DNA of 64,000 bases from Amycolatopsis solani (GCF_033441515.1 NZ_JAWQJT010000003.1:992001-1056000), one strand, 5' to 3'. Counted from the stretch's first letter, positions 49,412 through 58,813 are shown. The notes: generated by a model from the letters alone, not told the origin. Program-made: numbers and translations.

Positions 49412-49952
49412 AGAGAGCCGCGGCGAGGAGCAGGTAGCCCATGCCGGCGCCCATCGCCGCTCGGCAAAGCGCACGGGAGGCCTGGCCCGCGCCGGCCGTC
49501 AGTGCCGTGCCGCGGAGCACGATGACCCCCGTGCGGGTCGCGTCGGCCACGAAGTAGGCCGCCGCCGCCACCGCCAGCAGCGGCAGGGCCAGCCGGGCGT
49601 CCATTGTGGACATCGTCAGCCACGGGCCGTGCGTGCCCGTGTGGGGCATCGCCGTGACCATGTAGAACATCGCCGCCGCCGACAACGCGTGGTGCGCGCC
49701 CGAGCGGCCGCGCCACCAGGCGACCGTGAACCAGCCCGCGGTCAGCACCAGCACCGCCTGCCAGCCCGCCGCCGGGATGGGGCCGCCGACCGGGGAGACC
49801 ATCGCCACCATCGCGACCACCAGCAGCAGCTCCGCCAGGTCGCCGTGGCGGACGCCGTGGCCCAGCCGTGCGTAGTCGAGGCGGACCAGCCGCAGCACGC
49901 ACGGCAGAGCCAGCGCCGCGAACACCGCCGTGAGCGCCCAGTCGACCACCAT
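49410..49952 (-). CDS. DUF5134 polytopic membrane protein
   Basis: The 180-residue protein has about five hydrophobic helices (WALTAVFAALALPCVLRLV, LAELLLVVAMVAMV, AVLVLTAGWFTVAWW and further) and histidines between them (GAHHALSAAAMFYM, AMPHTGTHGPW). This matches DUF5134 proteins, some of which occur near copper or haem genes. ATG 49952 (MVVDWALTAV) is preferred over upstream starts because those add a charged, atypical leader. Function unknown. Confidence 0.75.
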   Translation of the reverse strand: MVVDWALTAVFAALALPCVLRLVRLDYARLGHGVRHGDLAELLLVVAMVAMVSPVGGPIPAAGWQAVLVLTAGWFTVAWWRGRSGAHHALSAAAMFYMVTAMPHTGTHGPWLTMSTMDARLALPLLAVAAAAYFVADATRTGVIVLRGTALTAGAGQASRALCRAAMGAGMGYLLLAAAL

Positions 49953-50039
49953 CGCAGCCGGCCTCACTCTCCGTCGTGGGTGGTGCTTCCACCGTGACAC
50001 CCACGACGGCCGCGCACCAGCCGTCAATGAGGTGACGCC

Positions 50040-51209
50040 TCAGTCACCCGTCAGGATGAGTCCGCTGGTCGGCACGCCCGTCCCCGCCGTGACCAGCACG
50101 CGGGAAACGTCCGCGACCTGGTTGGCCGCCGTGCCGCGCAGCTGCCGGACGCCTTCCGCGATGCCGTTCATGCCGTGGATGTAGGCCTCGCCGAGCTGGC
50201 CGCCGTGCGGGTTGAGCGGCAGCGAGCCGTCGAGTTCCAGTGCGCCGCCGGCGATGAAGTCCTTCGCTTCGCCGCGCCCGCAGAAGCCCAGCTCCTCCAG
50301 TTGCATCAGGACGTACGGCGTGAAGTGGTCGTACAGCACCGCGACGTCCACATCGGACGGTCCGAGCCCGGACTGGCCCCACAGCTGCCGCCCGACGACA
50401 CCCATCTCGGGCAGCGCGGCCAGGTCGTCGCGGTAGTAGCTGGTCATCACGTACTGGTCCGGCCCGCTCCCCTGGGCCGCCGCGGCGATCACCGCCGGCA
50501 CCTGAGCGAGATCCCGCGCCCGTTCGACGCTGGTCACGACCAGGGCGACCCCGCCGTCGCTCTCCTGGCAGCAGTCGAGCAGGTGCAGCGGCTCGGCCAC
50601 CCAGCGCGACGCCTGGTGCTGCTCGAGCGTGATCGGCCGTTCGTGGAACCACGCGTTCGGGTTGGTCGCCGCGTGCTTGCGGTCGAGCACCGCGACCCGG
50701 CCGAAGTCTTCGCTGGTCGCGCCGTAGTCGTGCAGGTAGCGCCGGGCGACCATGGCCACCGTCGCGGCCGGGGTCGCGATGCCCATCGGGTAGTGGAACG
50801 CGTTGTCCACGCCGGACGAGTTGACCTGCCCGGCCGCGGCCGAGGAGACCTGGCCGAACCGCATCCCCGAGCGCTCGTTGAACGCCCGGTACGCGACGAC
50901 GACGTCCGCGACCCCGGTCGCCACCGCCATCGCGGCCTGCTGGACGGTCGCCGCCGCGGCGCCACCGCCGTAGTGGATGCGGCTGAAGAACTTCAGCTCG
51001 GGGATCCCGAGTTCGCGGGCGACCGCGATTTCCGCGTTGCCGTCCATGGTGAACGACACCAGCCCGTCCACATCGGACGGTGACAGCCCGGCGTCGGCGA
51101 GCGCGTGGGAGATGCATTCGGCCGCCAGCCGCAGTTCGCTGCGCCCGGAGTCCTTCGAGAACTCCGTCGCGCCGATCCCGGCGATGGCCGCCTTGCCCGA
51201 GAGCGTCAC
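50040..51209 (-). CDS. ltp2: Ltp2-type steroid aldolase (thiolase fold)
   Basis: The 389-residue thiolase-like protein would catalyse the retro-aldol step that removes the last side-chain piece and leaves the C17 ketone. In the characterised system Ltp2 works only with the DUF35 domain of ChsH2, which is encoded two genes upstream. Family segments include HYGGGAAAATVQQAAMAVATG, YDHFTPYVLMQLEELGFCG and LPLNPHGGQLGEAYIHGMNGIAEGVRQLRG. GTG 51209 overlaps the chsH1 stop. It is the last gene of fadE28-fadE29-chsH2-chsH1-ltp2. Confidence 0.93.
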   Translation of the reverse strand: MTLSGKAAIAGIGATEFSKDSGRSELRLAAECISHALADAGLSPSDVDGLVSFTMDGNAEIAVARELGIPELKFFSRIHYGGGAAAATVQQAAMAVATGVADVVVAYRAFNERSGMRFGQVSSAAAGQVNSSGVDNAFHYPMGIATPAATVAMVARRYLHDYGATSEDFGRVAVLDRKHAATNPNAWFHERPITLEQHQASRWVAEPLHLLDCCQESDGGVALVVTSVERARDLAQVPAVIAAAAQGSGPDQYVMTSYYRDDLAALPEMGVVGRQLWGQSGLGPSDVDVAVLYDHFTPYVLMQLEELGFCGRGEAKDFIAGGALELDGSLPLNPHGGQLGEAYIHGMNGIAEGVRQLRGTAANQVADVSRVLVTAGTGVPTSGLILTGD

Positions 51210-51592
51210 GGCAGGGTCACCTCCACGGTGCCGGCGACGTGCTCGCCGAGTGAGTCCACTCCGGACACCGAGACGACGACGTCGTGGCCGTCGGCGGACA
51301 CCACCCGGCCGGTGAACGTCAAGGTGTCGTAGGCGTAGCACGGCACGCCGAGCCGGATCTTGACCGACCGGATGAGGGCTTCCGGCCCGGCCCAGTCCGA
51401 GACGAACCGCTGCACCAGGCCGGTGTCGGTGAGGATGTTGAGGAAGATGTCCTTCGAGCCGCGCGCCACCGCCGAATCCCGGTCGTGGTGCACGTCCTGG
51501 AAGTCGCGGGTGGCCAGCGCGGTGCTGACGACGAACGTCGGTGTCGCCTCGATCGTCAGCGGCGGCAGCTCCGTTCCTTCGGCGACGGTCAT
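51206..51592 (-). CDS. chsH1: ChsH1, MaoC-like subunit of steroid enoyl-CoA hydratase
   Basis: The 128-residue hot-dog protein is the catalytic half of the ChsH1-ChsH2 hydratase acting on the C17 propenoyl-CoA side chain. Catalytic Asp30 and His35 fall in TRDFQDVHHDRDSA, in line with those reported for Rv3541c. Start and stop overlap both neighbours, so production is coupled with ChsH2. Confidence 0.92.
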   Translation of the reverse strand: MTVAEGTELPPLTIEATPTFVVSTALATRDFQDVHHDRDSAVARGSKDIFLNILTDTGLVQRFVSDWAGPEALIRSVKIRLGVPCYAYDTLTFTGRVVSADGHDVVVSVSGVDSLGEHVAGTVEVTLP

Positions 51593-52497
51593 CGGGCCAC
51601 CTTCCACGCGGGCAGGGTCAGGTCTTCGTCGACCCGGACGAACGCCGCCACCACCGGCAGTCCGATGTGGACTTCGTCCGGCGCGGCGTCGAGCAGCTCC
51701 GCCATCACCCGGACCCCTTCTTCCAGTTCGACCAGCGCCACGACGAACGGGAGGTCCTTGCCCGGCACCGGCGGGTGGTGGTGCACGACGTAGGAGAACA
51801 CCGTCCCGCGGCCGCTCGCGACGACGTAGTCCGGCTTGGCGTCCAGCGAACCGTCCGGCGGCATCGGGCCGGGCGGGTGCCGCAGGGTCTCGCCCCAGCG
51901 CTGGATGCGCAGCTCGCCTTCGCGAAGGCCGTCCCAGAAGAACTCCGTGTCTTTGCTGATCACCGGCCGCAGCACCGGCGCCGCGGGCGGCTTCGGCGCG
52001 GGCGGCCGGAACTTGAGCACGCGGAACATCATTTCCGCGACGGCTTCGCCTTCGACGTACCACCGCACGCGCGTGGTGACGAACCAGCCCTCCCCCAGCG
52101 CGGTCCTCTTGGGGCCCACGACGCTCTCGAGCGCCGTCCGCGCCTCGACCTGTTCGCCGGGTCGCAGGTAGCGGTGGTAGGTCTGCTCCGAGTTCGTCGC
52201 CACGACGGAGGTGAACCCGGCTTCGTCCAGGAGTTCCATCATCAGGCCGAGCGGGTCATCACTCCCCCGCGGGACGTTCAGGCCGCCCATCGTCCACACC
52301 TGCGCCATCGCCGGCGGCGCGACCAGTCCCTTGTGGACGCTCGCGGCGGCGAACTCCGGATCGGTGTAGACGGGGTTGGTGTCCCCGATCGCCTCGACCC
52401 AGTTGTTGACCATGGCCTGGTTGACGGGATCGCGAGCCAGGCGCGGCGCGCACTCCCCGCGCGCGGCGATCTCCCTGGCCGTCTCTTCGATGGTCAT
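51589..52497 (-). CDS. chsH2: ChsH2, MaoC/DUF35 fusion subunit of hydratase and aldolase
   Basis: The 302-residue protein fuses an N-terminal MaoC-like hot-dog (about 1-165) to a C-terminal DUF35 OB-fold (about 180-302). The first part forms the hydratase with ChsH1. The second activates Ltp2. The DUF35 part lacks the zinc ribbon Cys set, as in the mycobacterial protein. ATG 52497 overlaps the fadE29 stop. Confidence 0.92.
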   Translation of the reverse strand: MTIEETAREIAARGECAPRLARDPVNQAMVNNWVEAIGDTNPVYTDPEFAAASVHKGLVAPPAMAQVWTMGGLNVPRGSDDPLGLMMELLDEAGFTSVVATNSEQTYHRYLRPGEQVEARTALESVVGPKRTALGEGWFVTTRVRWYVEGEAVAEMMFRVLKFRPPAPKPPAAPVLRPVISKDTEFFWDGLREGELRIQRWGETLRHPPGPMPPDGSLDAKPDYVVASGRGTVFSYVVHHHPPVPGKDLPFVVALVELEEGVRVMAELLDAAPDEVHIGLPVVAAFVRVDEDLTLPAWKVAR

Positions 52498-53648
52498 CGC
52501 GGCACCCTCGGCAGGCCCAGGCCGATCGACGCGATCAGCTCCCGTTGGATTTCGCTGACGCCGCCGCCGAACGTCAGCACGATGTTGCGCTTCGCCGAGA
52601 CGTCCAGCCACTCCGCCAGCTCGGCGGTGTCCGGGTCGGCCGGATCGCCGTGGCGGGCGACGAGTTCTTCGAGGTTCCGGCCGATCCGCTGGATCACCTC
52701 GGAGCTGAACACCTTGGTCGCCGACGCGTCCCCGACGCCGACCGGCGCGCTCGCCGAGGACACCGCGACCTGCCAGTTCAGCAGCTCGTTCACCCGCGTC
52801 ACGGCCATCGCCTCGGCCAGCACGGCCCGCACGTCGGCGAGGTCGAGCAGGCCGTGGGCGGCGGCCCAGACGCGCACGCGGTCGTACATCCCGCCGATCC
52901 GCCCGGCCGGGCCGAGCATCACGCGCTCGTGGTTCAGCTGCGTGGTGATCAGCCGCCAGCCCTCGTTCTCCTTGCCCACCAAACGGTTCACCGGCACGCG
53001 AACGTCCGAATAGTACGTCGCGTTGACGTGGTGGGCGCCGTCGCAGGTGATGATGGGCGTCCACGAATAGCCGGGGTCACTGGTGTCCATGATCAGGATC
53101 GAGATGCCCTTGTGCCGCGGCGCGTCCGGCGCGGTCCGCACGGCGAGCCAGATGTAGTCCGCGTCGTGCCCGCCGGTGGTGAAGATCTTCTGGCCGTTGA
53201 CGACGTACTCGTCGCCGTCCCGCACCGCCGTCGTCCGCAGCGCCGCGAGGTCGGTGCCCGCCTCCGGCTCGGTGTAGCCGATCGCGAAGTGGATCTCGCC
53301 GGCCAGGATCTTCGGCAGGAAGAAGGACTTCTGCTCGTCGGTGCCGAACTGCTGCAGCGTCGGCCCGACGGTCTGCAGCGTCACCGACGGCAGCTGGACG
53401 TCGGCGCGCGCGGCCTCGTCGACGAACAGGTGCTGCTCGATCTCGCCGAAGCCCTGCCCGCCGAATTCCGCCGGCCAGCCGACGCCGAGCCGCCCGTCGC
53501 GGCCCATCCGGCGGACGATCTCGCGGAACACCGGGCCGTGCCGCTCCCGCCGCATTTCCCGGCGTTCTTCGGGGCTGATCAGCCCGGCGAAGTACGCCCG
53601 GAGCTCCGCGCGCAGGTCCTTCTGCGCCGCGGTCAGTTCGACGTGCAT
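52494..53648 (-). CDS. fadE29: FadE29 (ChsE2), acyl-CoA dehydrogenase subunit
   Basis: The 384-residue acyl-CoA dehydrogenase chain would form an alpha2beta2 enzyme with FadE28 that oxidises the three-carbon C17 side chain. Visible family elements are AIGYTEPEAGTDLAALRTTAV (FAD/substrate), NGQKIFTTGGHDADYIWLAVRT and QLNHERVMLGPAGRIGGMYDR. Length equals the mycobacterial protein within a few residues. The next gene upstream, fadE28, ends 5 nt before this start. Confidence 0.93.
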   Translation of the reverse strand: MHVELTAAQKDLRAELRAYFAGLISPEERREMRRERHGPVFREIVRRMGRDGRLGVGWPAEFGGQGFGEIEQHLFVDEAARADVQLPSVTLQTVGPTLQQFGTDEQKSFFLPKILAGEIHFAIGYTEPEAGTDLAALRTTAVRDGDEYVVNGQKIFTTGGHDADYIWLAVRTAPDAPRHKGISILIMDTSDPGYSWTPIITCDGAHHVNATYYSDVRVPVNRLVGKENEGWRLITTQLNHERVMLGPAGRIGGMYDRVRVWAAAHGLLDLADVRAVLAEAMAVTRVNELLNWQVAVSSASAPVGVGDASATKVFSSEVIQRIGRNLEELVARHGDPADPDTAELAEWLDVSAKRNIVLTFGGGVSEIQRELIASIGLGLPRVPR

Positions 53649-53653
53649 CCGCT

Positions 53654-54703
53654 TCACCCCGCCACTCGTTCGCCCAGCCTGCCGAGCCGGTGCGCGGCGC
53701 CGCCGAGCGCCCGGCCGAGATCCTTGACCGCCGACGAATACCGGTGCAGCGGGTACGTTTCGTCGACGCCGACGCCGCCGTGCAGGTGGTGGCAGGTCGC
53801 GAGCGCCTTCGGGGCTTCCACGGCGAGCCAGTAGGCGGCGACGTCCAGTTCGGCGTCCGCGTCGAGGCCGGCCGCCAGCCGCCACACCGCGGACGTCACG
53901 GCCAGGTGCACGGTCCGCGCGGCGACGTAGACGTCGGCGATCTGGCCGGCGACCGCCTGGAACGTCGCGAGGGGACGGCCGAACTGGGTGCGTTCGCCGA
54001 CGTGCTTCACGGTGAGCGCGAGGGCCCCGGCCAGCAGGCCGTCGCCGAGCGCGAGCGCGCCGGCCAGCGCGAACCGGTGCAGCGCCGCGACCGCGCCCCG
54101 GTCGAAGAGGAGGTCGGTCTCTTCGACGGCGACGTCGTCGAGCCGCACGGTGCACTCCGGCGTCCCGGCCGAGTTCCGCGCCGGGACGAGCGTGACGCCG
54201 TCGGCGCGGGGGTCGACCAGGTAGACGGCGGTGCCGTGCGCGGTGGTCACCGGCGTGAGGATCCGGGTGGCTTCGGCGGCGTACGGGACCGCGGTCTTCA
54301 CGCCGCTGAGCAGCCACTTCCCGTTCGACGCGCGCGCGGCCGCGGCGGGCTCGGCGGTCAGCGGCGCGGACGGCTCGTGCAGCGCCGCGGTGAGCAGCGC
54401 TTCCCCGGCCGCGACCGGCGGCAGGAACTCCGCGCGCTGGGCGGGCGTGCCGAGCGTCTCGACCGGCAGGACGCCCAGTGCCAGCGCGGCGTAGGCGGGC
54501 ACCGGCGCGGCGGCCCGGCCGACCTCGGTCAGGACCTGCGCGACCTCGGTGACGCCCAGGCCGTCGCCCTCGAGGTCCGGGGGCAGCGCGAGCGCCAGCA
54601 GGCCCGCGTCGGCGAGAGCGCGCCACGGATCATCTCCCGCGCCCAGCACTTTCGCGGCGAGCGCGGCGATCTCGCTCTGCGTGTCGTCAAGGGTGAAGTC
54701 CAC
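53654..54703 (-). CDS. fadE28: FadE28 (ChsE1), acyl-CoA dehydrogenase subunit
   Basis: The 349-residue partner chain of FadE29 is short for an acyl-CoA dehydrogenase, as usual for heteromeric steroid enzymes. Segments include VDFTLDDTQSEIAALAAKVLG at the start, ALGDGLLAGALALTVKHVGERTQFGRPLATFQAV and HHLHGGVGVDETYPLHRY near the end. GTG 54703 is 27 bp downstream of a KstR-type operator. It heads the fadE28-fadE29-chsH2-chsH1-ltp2 operon; cyp125, which heads this operon in mycobacteria, is 43 kb away. Confidence 0.92.
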   Translation of the reverse strand: MDFTLDDTQSEIAALAAKVLGAGDDPWRALADAGLLALALPPDLEGDGLGVTEVAQVLTEVGRAAAPVPAYAALALGVLPVETLGTPAQRAEFLPPVAAGEALLTAALHEPSAPLTAEPAAAARASNGKWLLSGVKTAVPYAAEATRILTPVTTAHGTAVYLVDPRADGVTLVPARNSAGTPECTVRLDDVAVEETDLLFDRGAVAALHRFALAGALALGDGLLAGALALTVKHVGERTQFGRPLATFQAVAGQIADVYVAARTVHLAVTSAVWRLAAGLDADAELDVAAYWLAVEAPKALATCHHLHGGVGVDETYPLHRYSSAVKDLGRALGGAAHRLGRLGERVAG

Positions 54704-54729
54704 GCCCGACCTCCGGCTCGGCGCAATAC

Positions 54730-54743
54730 TGGAACATGTTCTA
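54730..54743. promoter_or_regulatory. KstR-type operator upstream of fadE28
   Basis: TGGAACATGTTCTA is nearly perfect and is flanked by ACT and GTC. It lies in the 88-bp divergent gap and could serve both fadE28 and the hydrolase gene at 54792. Confidence 0.8.
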
Positions 54744-54791
54744 GTCTTAACCGGAAAGGACCGGCGCGGCAACCCCTGGAGGTGCGGTGGC

Positions 54792-55625
54792 ATGGCGGCG
54801 ACGCGGCGGCTGCTCACCGTGCCACCGACGGCCGGCGTCCCCGACCCGGTTCCCCTCGACCTGCCCGGCCGCGGGCGGACGGTGGTCACCGACGTCGGCC
54901 CGCGCGACGCGCCCGCACTCCTCCTGCTGCATTCCGTGGCCTGCACCGGCTTGCTGACCTGGTACCCGGCCTTGGCCGGGCTGGCGCGGGACCACCGCGT
55001 CGTCGTGTTCGACCAGCGGTGGCACGGCCGCGGCATCCGCTCACCGGAGTTCCGGCTCGCCGACTGCGCCGGGGACGTGCCCGCGGTCGCGGACGCCTTG
55101 GGCATCGACAGATTCGCGCTCGCGGGGTACTCGATGGGCGGGATGGTCGCGCAGCTGACCGCCCGCGCCGAGCCAGAACGTGTTACCGGTTTGGTGCTGT
55201 GTTCGACCGCGAGCACCTTCCGGCGCGGGCTGCGACAGCGCGTGGCGCTCGACGTCTTCGGCCGGACGCTGCGGCAGCTGCGCGAGCGCGTGAAGCTGAC
55301 GCCCGCGCCCGCGGCCCCGCCGCGGCGCGTCGAGGACCACCGGTGGGGGCTGCGGGAGTTCCGGTCGACGCGGCCGTGGGAGATCGCGGTCGCCGTCGAC
55401 GAGATCGGCCGGTTCGACGCGACGCCGTGGCTCCACACGTTGCGGCTGCCGGCGGCGGTCATCGTGACCTCGCGCGACCGCTTCATCGCCCCCGACCACC
55501 AGCGCTCCCTGGCCCGCCGCATCCCGGGCGCGGCGACCTACGAGGTCGACGCCGGGCACGCGACCTGCGTCCTGGCCGCCGGCCGGTGGGTGCCCGCCCT
55601 GCTCGCCGCCGTCCACTCCCTTTAG
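54792..55625 (+). CDS. Alpha/beta hydrolase divergent from fadE28
   Basis: The 277-residue alpha/beta hydrolase resembles enol-lactonase-type proteins: LLLLHSVACTGLLTWYPALAGLARDHRVVVFDQRWHGRG, the elbow GYSMGGM, and His in VDAGHATCVLAAG. ATG 54792 follows GGTGCGGTGG. Sharing a promoter region and KstR-type site with fadE28 suggests a steroid role, possibly ester or lactone cleavage; nothing in the protein fixes the substrate. The Ddn-like gene begins 13 nt downstream. Confidence 0.8.
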   Translation: MAATRRLLTVPPTAGVPDPVPLDLPGRGRTVVTDVGPRDAPALLLLHSVACTGLLTWYPALAGLARDHRVVVFDQRWHGRGIRSPEFRLADCAGDVPAVADALGIDRFALAGYSMGGMVAQLTARAEPERVTGLVLCSTASTFRRGLRQRVALDVFGRTLRQLRERVKLTPAPAAPPRRVEDHRWGLREFRSTRPWEIAVAVDEIGRFDATPWLHTLRLPAAVIVTSRDRFIAPDHQRSLARRIPGAATYEVDAGHATCVLAAGRWVPALLAAVHSL

Positions 55626-55638
55626 GAAGGAACCCACG

Positions 55639-56136
55639 ATGGGACGCTTCAGCCTGCCGGAGCAGAAACCCGACGGCCTGGACTCGCCGGTGACCGCGAA
55701 GGTCATGAAGTACGGCGCGAAGGCGCAGGTCGCGGTCTTCCGGCTGACCGGCGGCCGGATCGGCAGCACCTGGCGGGTCGGGGCCGGGTTCCGCAAGCCG
55801 GTGCCGACGCTGCTGCTGGAGCACCGCGGGCGCAAGTCCGGGCGCCGGTTCACCACGCCGCTGCTCTACCTGCGCTCCGGCGAGGACGTCGTCATCGTCG
55901 CGTCCCAGGGCGGGCTGCCGCGCCACCCGCAGTGGTACTTCAACCTGGTGGCGGACCCCGAGACCCGCATCCACCTGAAGGGCCGCCGGGACGTCCCGGT
56001 GACCGCTCGCGTCGCGGACGGGGCGGAGCGCGCCGCGCTGTGGCCGCGGCTGGTCGAGCTGTACGCGGACTTCGCGAAGTACCAGGCGTGGACCGACCGG
56101 GAGATCCCGGTCGTGGTGCTCAGCCCGCGGCCTTGA
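55639..56136 (+). CDS. Deazaflavin (F420)-dependent nitroreductase family protein, Ddn-like
   Basis: The 165-residue split-barrel protein belongs to the Ddn/Rv3547 family: a leader helix, then PVPTLLLEHRGRKSGRRFTTPLLYLRSGEDVVIVASQGG and HPQWYFNLVADPETRIHLKGRRDVPVTARV. These bind cofactor F420 and reduce quinones or enones. AGGAAGGAA precedes ATG 55639. In M. tuberculosis ddn lies beside fadA5; here it lies beside the igr-type genes. Its 3' end overlaps the convergent acyltransferase by 17 bp. Confidence 0.88.
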   Translation: MGRFSLPEQKPDGLDSPVTAKVMKYGAKAQVAVFRLTGGRIGSTWRVGAGFRKPVPTLLLEHRGRKSGRRFTTPLLYLRSGEDVVIVASQGGLPRHPQWYFNLVADPETRIHLKGRRDVPVTARVADGAERAALWPRLVELYADFAKYQAWTDREIPVVVLSPRP

Positions 56137-57505
56137 GCAGCTGGCCGAGGGCTTCCGGGAGCGCGTCGGCCAGCGGCCAGAGATCCTTGACCAGCTCGCG
56201 CGCGCCCAGCAGGCCGACGTGCACCTTGCCGGCGTTGGACAGCACGGTGACGTTCAGTCCCGCGCCGTGGAAGACCGGGCCGAGCGGGTAGAGGCCGGTG
56301 ATGCGCGCGCCGAGGAAGTACAGCGGCATCGGCGGGCCGGGCACGTTGGAGACGACCAGGTTGTGCACCACCGGGTGCTTCTCCGCCAGGCGCAGCGCCG
56401 AATACGCGCGCACGGCGAGGCCGAACGCCGTCGCGGCCGAGAACTGCGCCCAGTCCTGCAGCATGTCGGCGTCGATGTCGTGGTGGTGGTCCTTCGAGAG
56501 CCGGTTGGCCTCGGCGAGGAAGAACACCCGCGCGGCCGGGTCGGGCAGGTGCGTCGGGAGCGAGGCGAAGAACGCCGACACCTTGTTGCTGCCGTGCTCG
56601 CGCTCGGTCCGGTCGTGCACCGAGACCGGGACGGTCGCCACCAGCGGGTCGGCCGGCAGTTCGCCGCGTGCTTCGAGGAACTCCCGCAGCGCCCCGGCGA
56701 CGAGCGCGAGCACGACGTCGTTCACCGTGACCCCGAAGGCGTTCTTGACGTCCTTGACCGCGTCGAGGTCCAGCTGGGCGAACGCGACGCTGCGGTGCCC
56801 GGTGATCGTGCCGTTCAGCGACGTCCGCGGCGCGGTGAACGGGATCGGCATCCCCTTGCCCTGCAACGCTTTCCCGAGCCACCGCGGCACGAGTTCCAGC
56901 AGGTCGGGCAGCAGGCGGACGACTTCGGCCGGCCGTCGCACGACGTTCCCGACGCCTTCGCGCAGCAGGTCCAGCGGCGAGGGCGCGGCCGGGTTGGCGG
57001 GCTGCTCGACCACCGGCGCCGGCGCGTCGGGCTCCAGCCCGGCGAGGTGGGTGATCAGGCTGGCGCCGCTCACCCCGTCGACGCTCGCGTGGTGCATCTT
57101 CAGCAGCACGGCGATCTGGCCGTCGGCCAGGCCTTCGATGACGTAGAGCTGCCACAGCGGCTGCGCGCGGTCGAGCTGCTGGCCGGCGATGTGCGCGCAC
57201 AGCTCGGCCAGCTCGCCGCGGTCGCCGGGGGCAGGCACGCCGATGCGGTGCACGTGGTGGTCGAGGTCGAAGTCGTCGTCCTCGATCCAGACGGGGTGAC
57301 TCAGGTTCCAGAGTGGATTGTGCAGTTTGCGGCGGAACGCCGGGATCAGCGCGACGCGTTCTTCGAGCTTTTCCTTGAGCTTGGCGAAGGTGTAGCCACC
57401 GGGGACGGTCGAGCCGTCGAGGGTCAGCAGCCCGCAGACGTGCAGGACCTGGGACGGCGTCTCGAGGTACAGGAAGCTCGCGTCGAGGCCGCTCAGTCTC
57501 TGCAT
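56120..57505 (-). CDS. WS/DGAT wax ester synthase/diacylglycerol acyltransferase
   Basis: The 461-residue acyltransferase has the active-site HHASVDG motif (MHHASVDGVSGASLITH) and the second conserved region PLYFLGARITGLYPLGPVFHGAGLNVTVLSN. The start MQRLSGLDASFLYLETPSQVLHV is typical of the family. It would esterify acyl-CoA to diacylglycerol or an alcohol and store carbon, a sensible partner for a steroid-degrading cell. No regulator site is seen. Confidence 0.92.
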   Translation of the reverse strand: MQRLSGLDASFLYLETPSQVLHVCGLLTLDGSTVPGGYTFAKLKEKLEERVALIPAFRRKLHNPLWNLSHPVWIEDDDFDLDHHVHRIGVPAPGDRGELAELCAHIAGQQLDRAQPLWQLYVIEGLADGQIAVLLKMHHASVDGVSGASLITHLAGLEPDAPAPVVEQPANPAAPSPLDLLREGVGNVVRRPAEVVRLLPDLLELVPRWLGKALQGKGMPIPFTAPRTSLNGTITGHRSVAFAQLDLDAVKDVKNAFGVTVNDVVLALVAGALREFLEARGELPADPLVATVPVSVHDRTEREHGSNKVSAFFASLPTHLPDPAARVFFLAEANRLSKDHHHDIDADMLQDWAQFSAATAFGLAVRAYSALRLAEKHPVVHNLVVSNVPGPPMPLYFLGARITGLYPLGPVFHGAGLNVTVLSNAGKVHVGLLGARELVKDLWPLADALPEALGQLLKAAG

Positions 57506-57569
57506 GGCGCCAGGGTAAGCCACTTCCGGTGAGCGGCGCGTCACCCTACTCACCGGTATCATCGCGCTG

Positions 57570-58805
57570 GTGCAGCCGAACTTCCTGATCCGCCGCGCGA
57601 TCCAGCTCGGTCTCACGGCGAACGCGCTCCGCCCGCTGCGGGCCCGGTCGACGACGATCCCGGTGTTCTTCGCCGGCTGGCTGACCGGTGAGCTGGCGCC
57701 CCAGCTCCTGGCGCTGACCGCGGCCGACACCGCGGTCCACCTGGCCCGCCACGGCGTCCGCGACCGCTCGACGCAGGCCGGCCTGGCGCTGGCCGCGGCG
57801 TCGGCCGCCGGCCTGGGCGCGCTGATCCGCACCGGCCACGGCGCCCGCGAGGAGATCGAGCAGGCGCTGACGTCGGCGCTGGGCGAGGACTACGCGTCCG
57901 AGCTGGGCCGCTCCGACCTCGGCCTGCCGTGGAGCGAGCTGGCGCTGCCGTTCCGGATGGGCGCCCCGGACGTCCGGGTGGACCGCGACATCGCCTACGC
58001 CCCGGGCGGCAAGCGGTTCCTGCTCGACGTGTACCGGCCGGCTACCCCGGTGTCCGGCGCACCCGTGCTGCTGCAGGTCCACGGCGGCGCGTGGGTGATC
58101 GGCAACAAGGAGGAGCAGGGCCGCCCGCTGATGCGCTACCTGGCGCGCCGCGGCTGGGTGTGCGTGGCGATCAACTACCCGCTGTCCCCCACCCACCGCT
58201 GGCCGGCGCACATCGTGGCGGCGAAGCAGTCGCTGGCGTGGATCCGTTCTTCGATCGCGGAGTATGGCGGCGACCCCGGCTTCGTCGCGGTGACCGGCGG
58301 CTCGGCGGGCGGGCACCTGGCGGCGCTGCTGGCGCTGTCGCAGAACGACCCGGCGCTGCAGCCGGAGTTCGAGGACGTGGACACGAGCGTCCAGGCCTGC
58401 GTCCCGCACTACGGCGTGTACGACATCGCGGCGACCACCGGCTCCCGGGCGAGCCAGTACCGCCTGGAGAGCCTGCTCGCGCGGCGGGTGTTCGCGGCCG
58501 ACCGCGACCCGGTCGGCCACCTGGACGACTACATCGCGGCCTCCCCGATGGACCGCGTGAGTTCGGACGCCCCGCCGTTCTTCGTGATCCACGGCCGCGA
58601 CGACTCCCTGGTCCCGGTGCACGAGGCTCGCGAATTCGTCCGGCGGCTGCGGGAGAAGTCCCGGCAGCCGGTGGCTTACGCGGAACTGGCGGGGGCGCAG
58701 CACGCGTTCGACGTGTTCACGTCGGTGCGGAGCGCGCACGTGGTCCGTGGGGTCGGGCGGTTCCTGGACCACACTTACCAGGCGTGGAAGGCGGCGAACC
58801 GGTAG
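57570..58805 (+). CDS. HSL-type esterase/lipase with N-terminal membrane-associated region
   Basis: The 411-residue protein has a C-terminal alpha/beta hydrolase of the hormone-sensitive lipase type: VHGGAWVIGNKEEQG (oxyanion), GGSAGGHLAALLA (Ser), HGRDDSLVPVHEA (Asp) and GAQHAFDVF (His). The first about 120 residues hold hydrophobic helices (TAADTAVHLARHG, LALAAASAAGLGALI) and may attach it to the membrane. It is divergent from the WS/DGAT gene, which links it to neutral-lipid turnover. GTG 57570 is the start used. Confidence 0.87.
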   Translation: MQPNFLIRRAIQLGLTANALRPLRARSTTIPVFFAGWLTGELAPQLLALTAADTAVHLARHGVRDRSTQAGLALAAASAAGLGALIRTGHGAREEIEQALTSALGEDYASELGRSDLGLPWSELALPFRMGAPDVRVDRDIAYAPGGKRFLLDVYRPATPVSGAPVLLQVHGGAWVIGNKEEQGRPLMRYLARRGWVCVAINYPLSPTHRWPAHIVAAKQSLAWIRSSIAEYGGDPGFVAVTGGSAGGHLAALLALSQNDPALQPEFEDVDTSVQACVPHYGVYDIAATTGSRASQYRLESLLARRVFAADRDPVGHLDDYIAASPMDRVSSDAPPFFVIHGRDDSLVPVHEAREFVRRLREKSRQPVAYAELAGAQHAFDVFTSVRSAHVVRGVGRFLDHTYQAWKAANR

Positions 58806-58813
58806 CCGAAACG

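Noticed and set aside
48628..50004. A long minus-strand reading frame of 458 codons across the G-rich tract
   Set aside because: It is low-complexity Pro/Ala/Arg sequence read through the tandem repeats and runs into the riboflavin kinase gene on the other strand.
55174..55187. KstR-like palindrome CAGAACGTGTTACC
   Set aside because: It lies in the middle of the alpha/beta hydrolase coding region with no gene start nearby; chance match is more likely.
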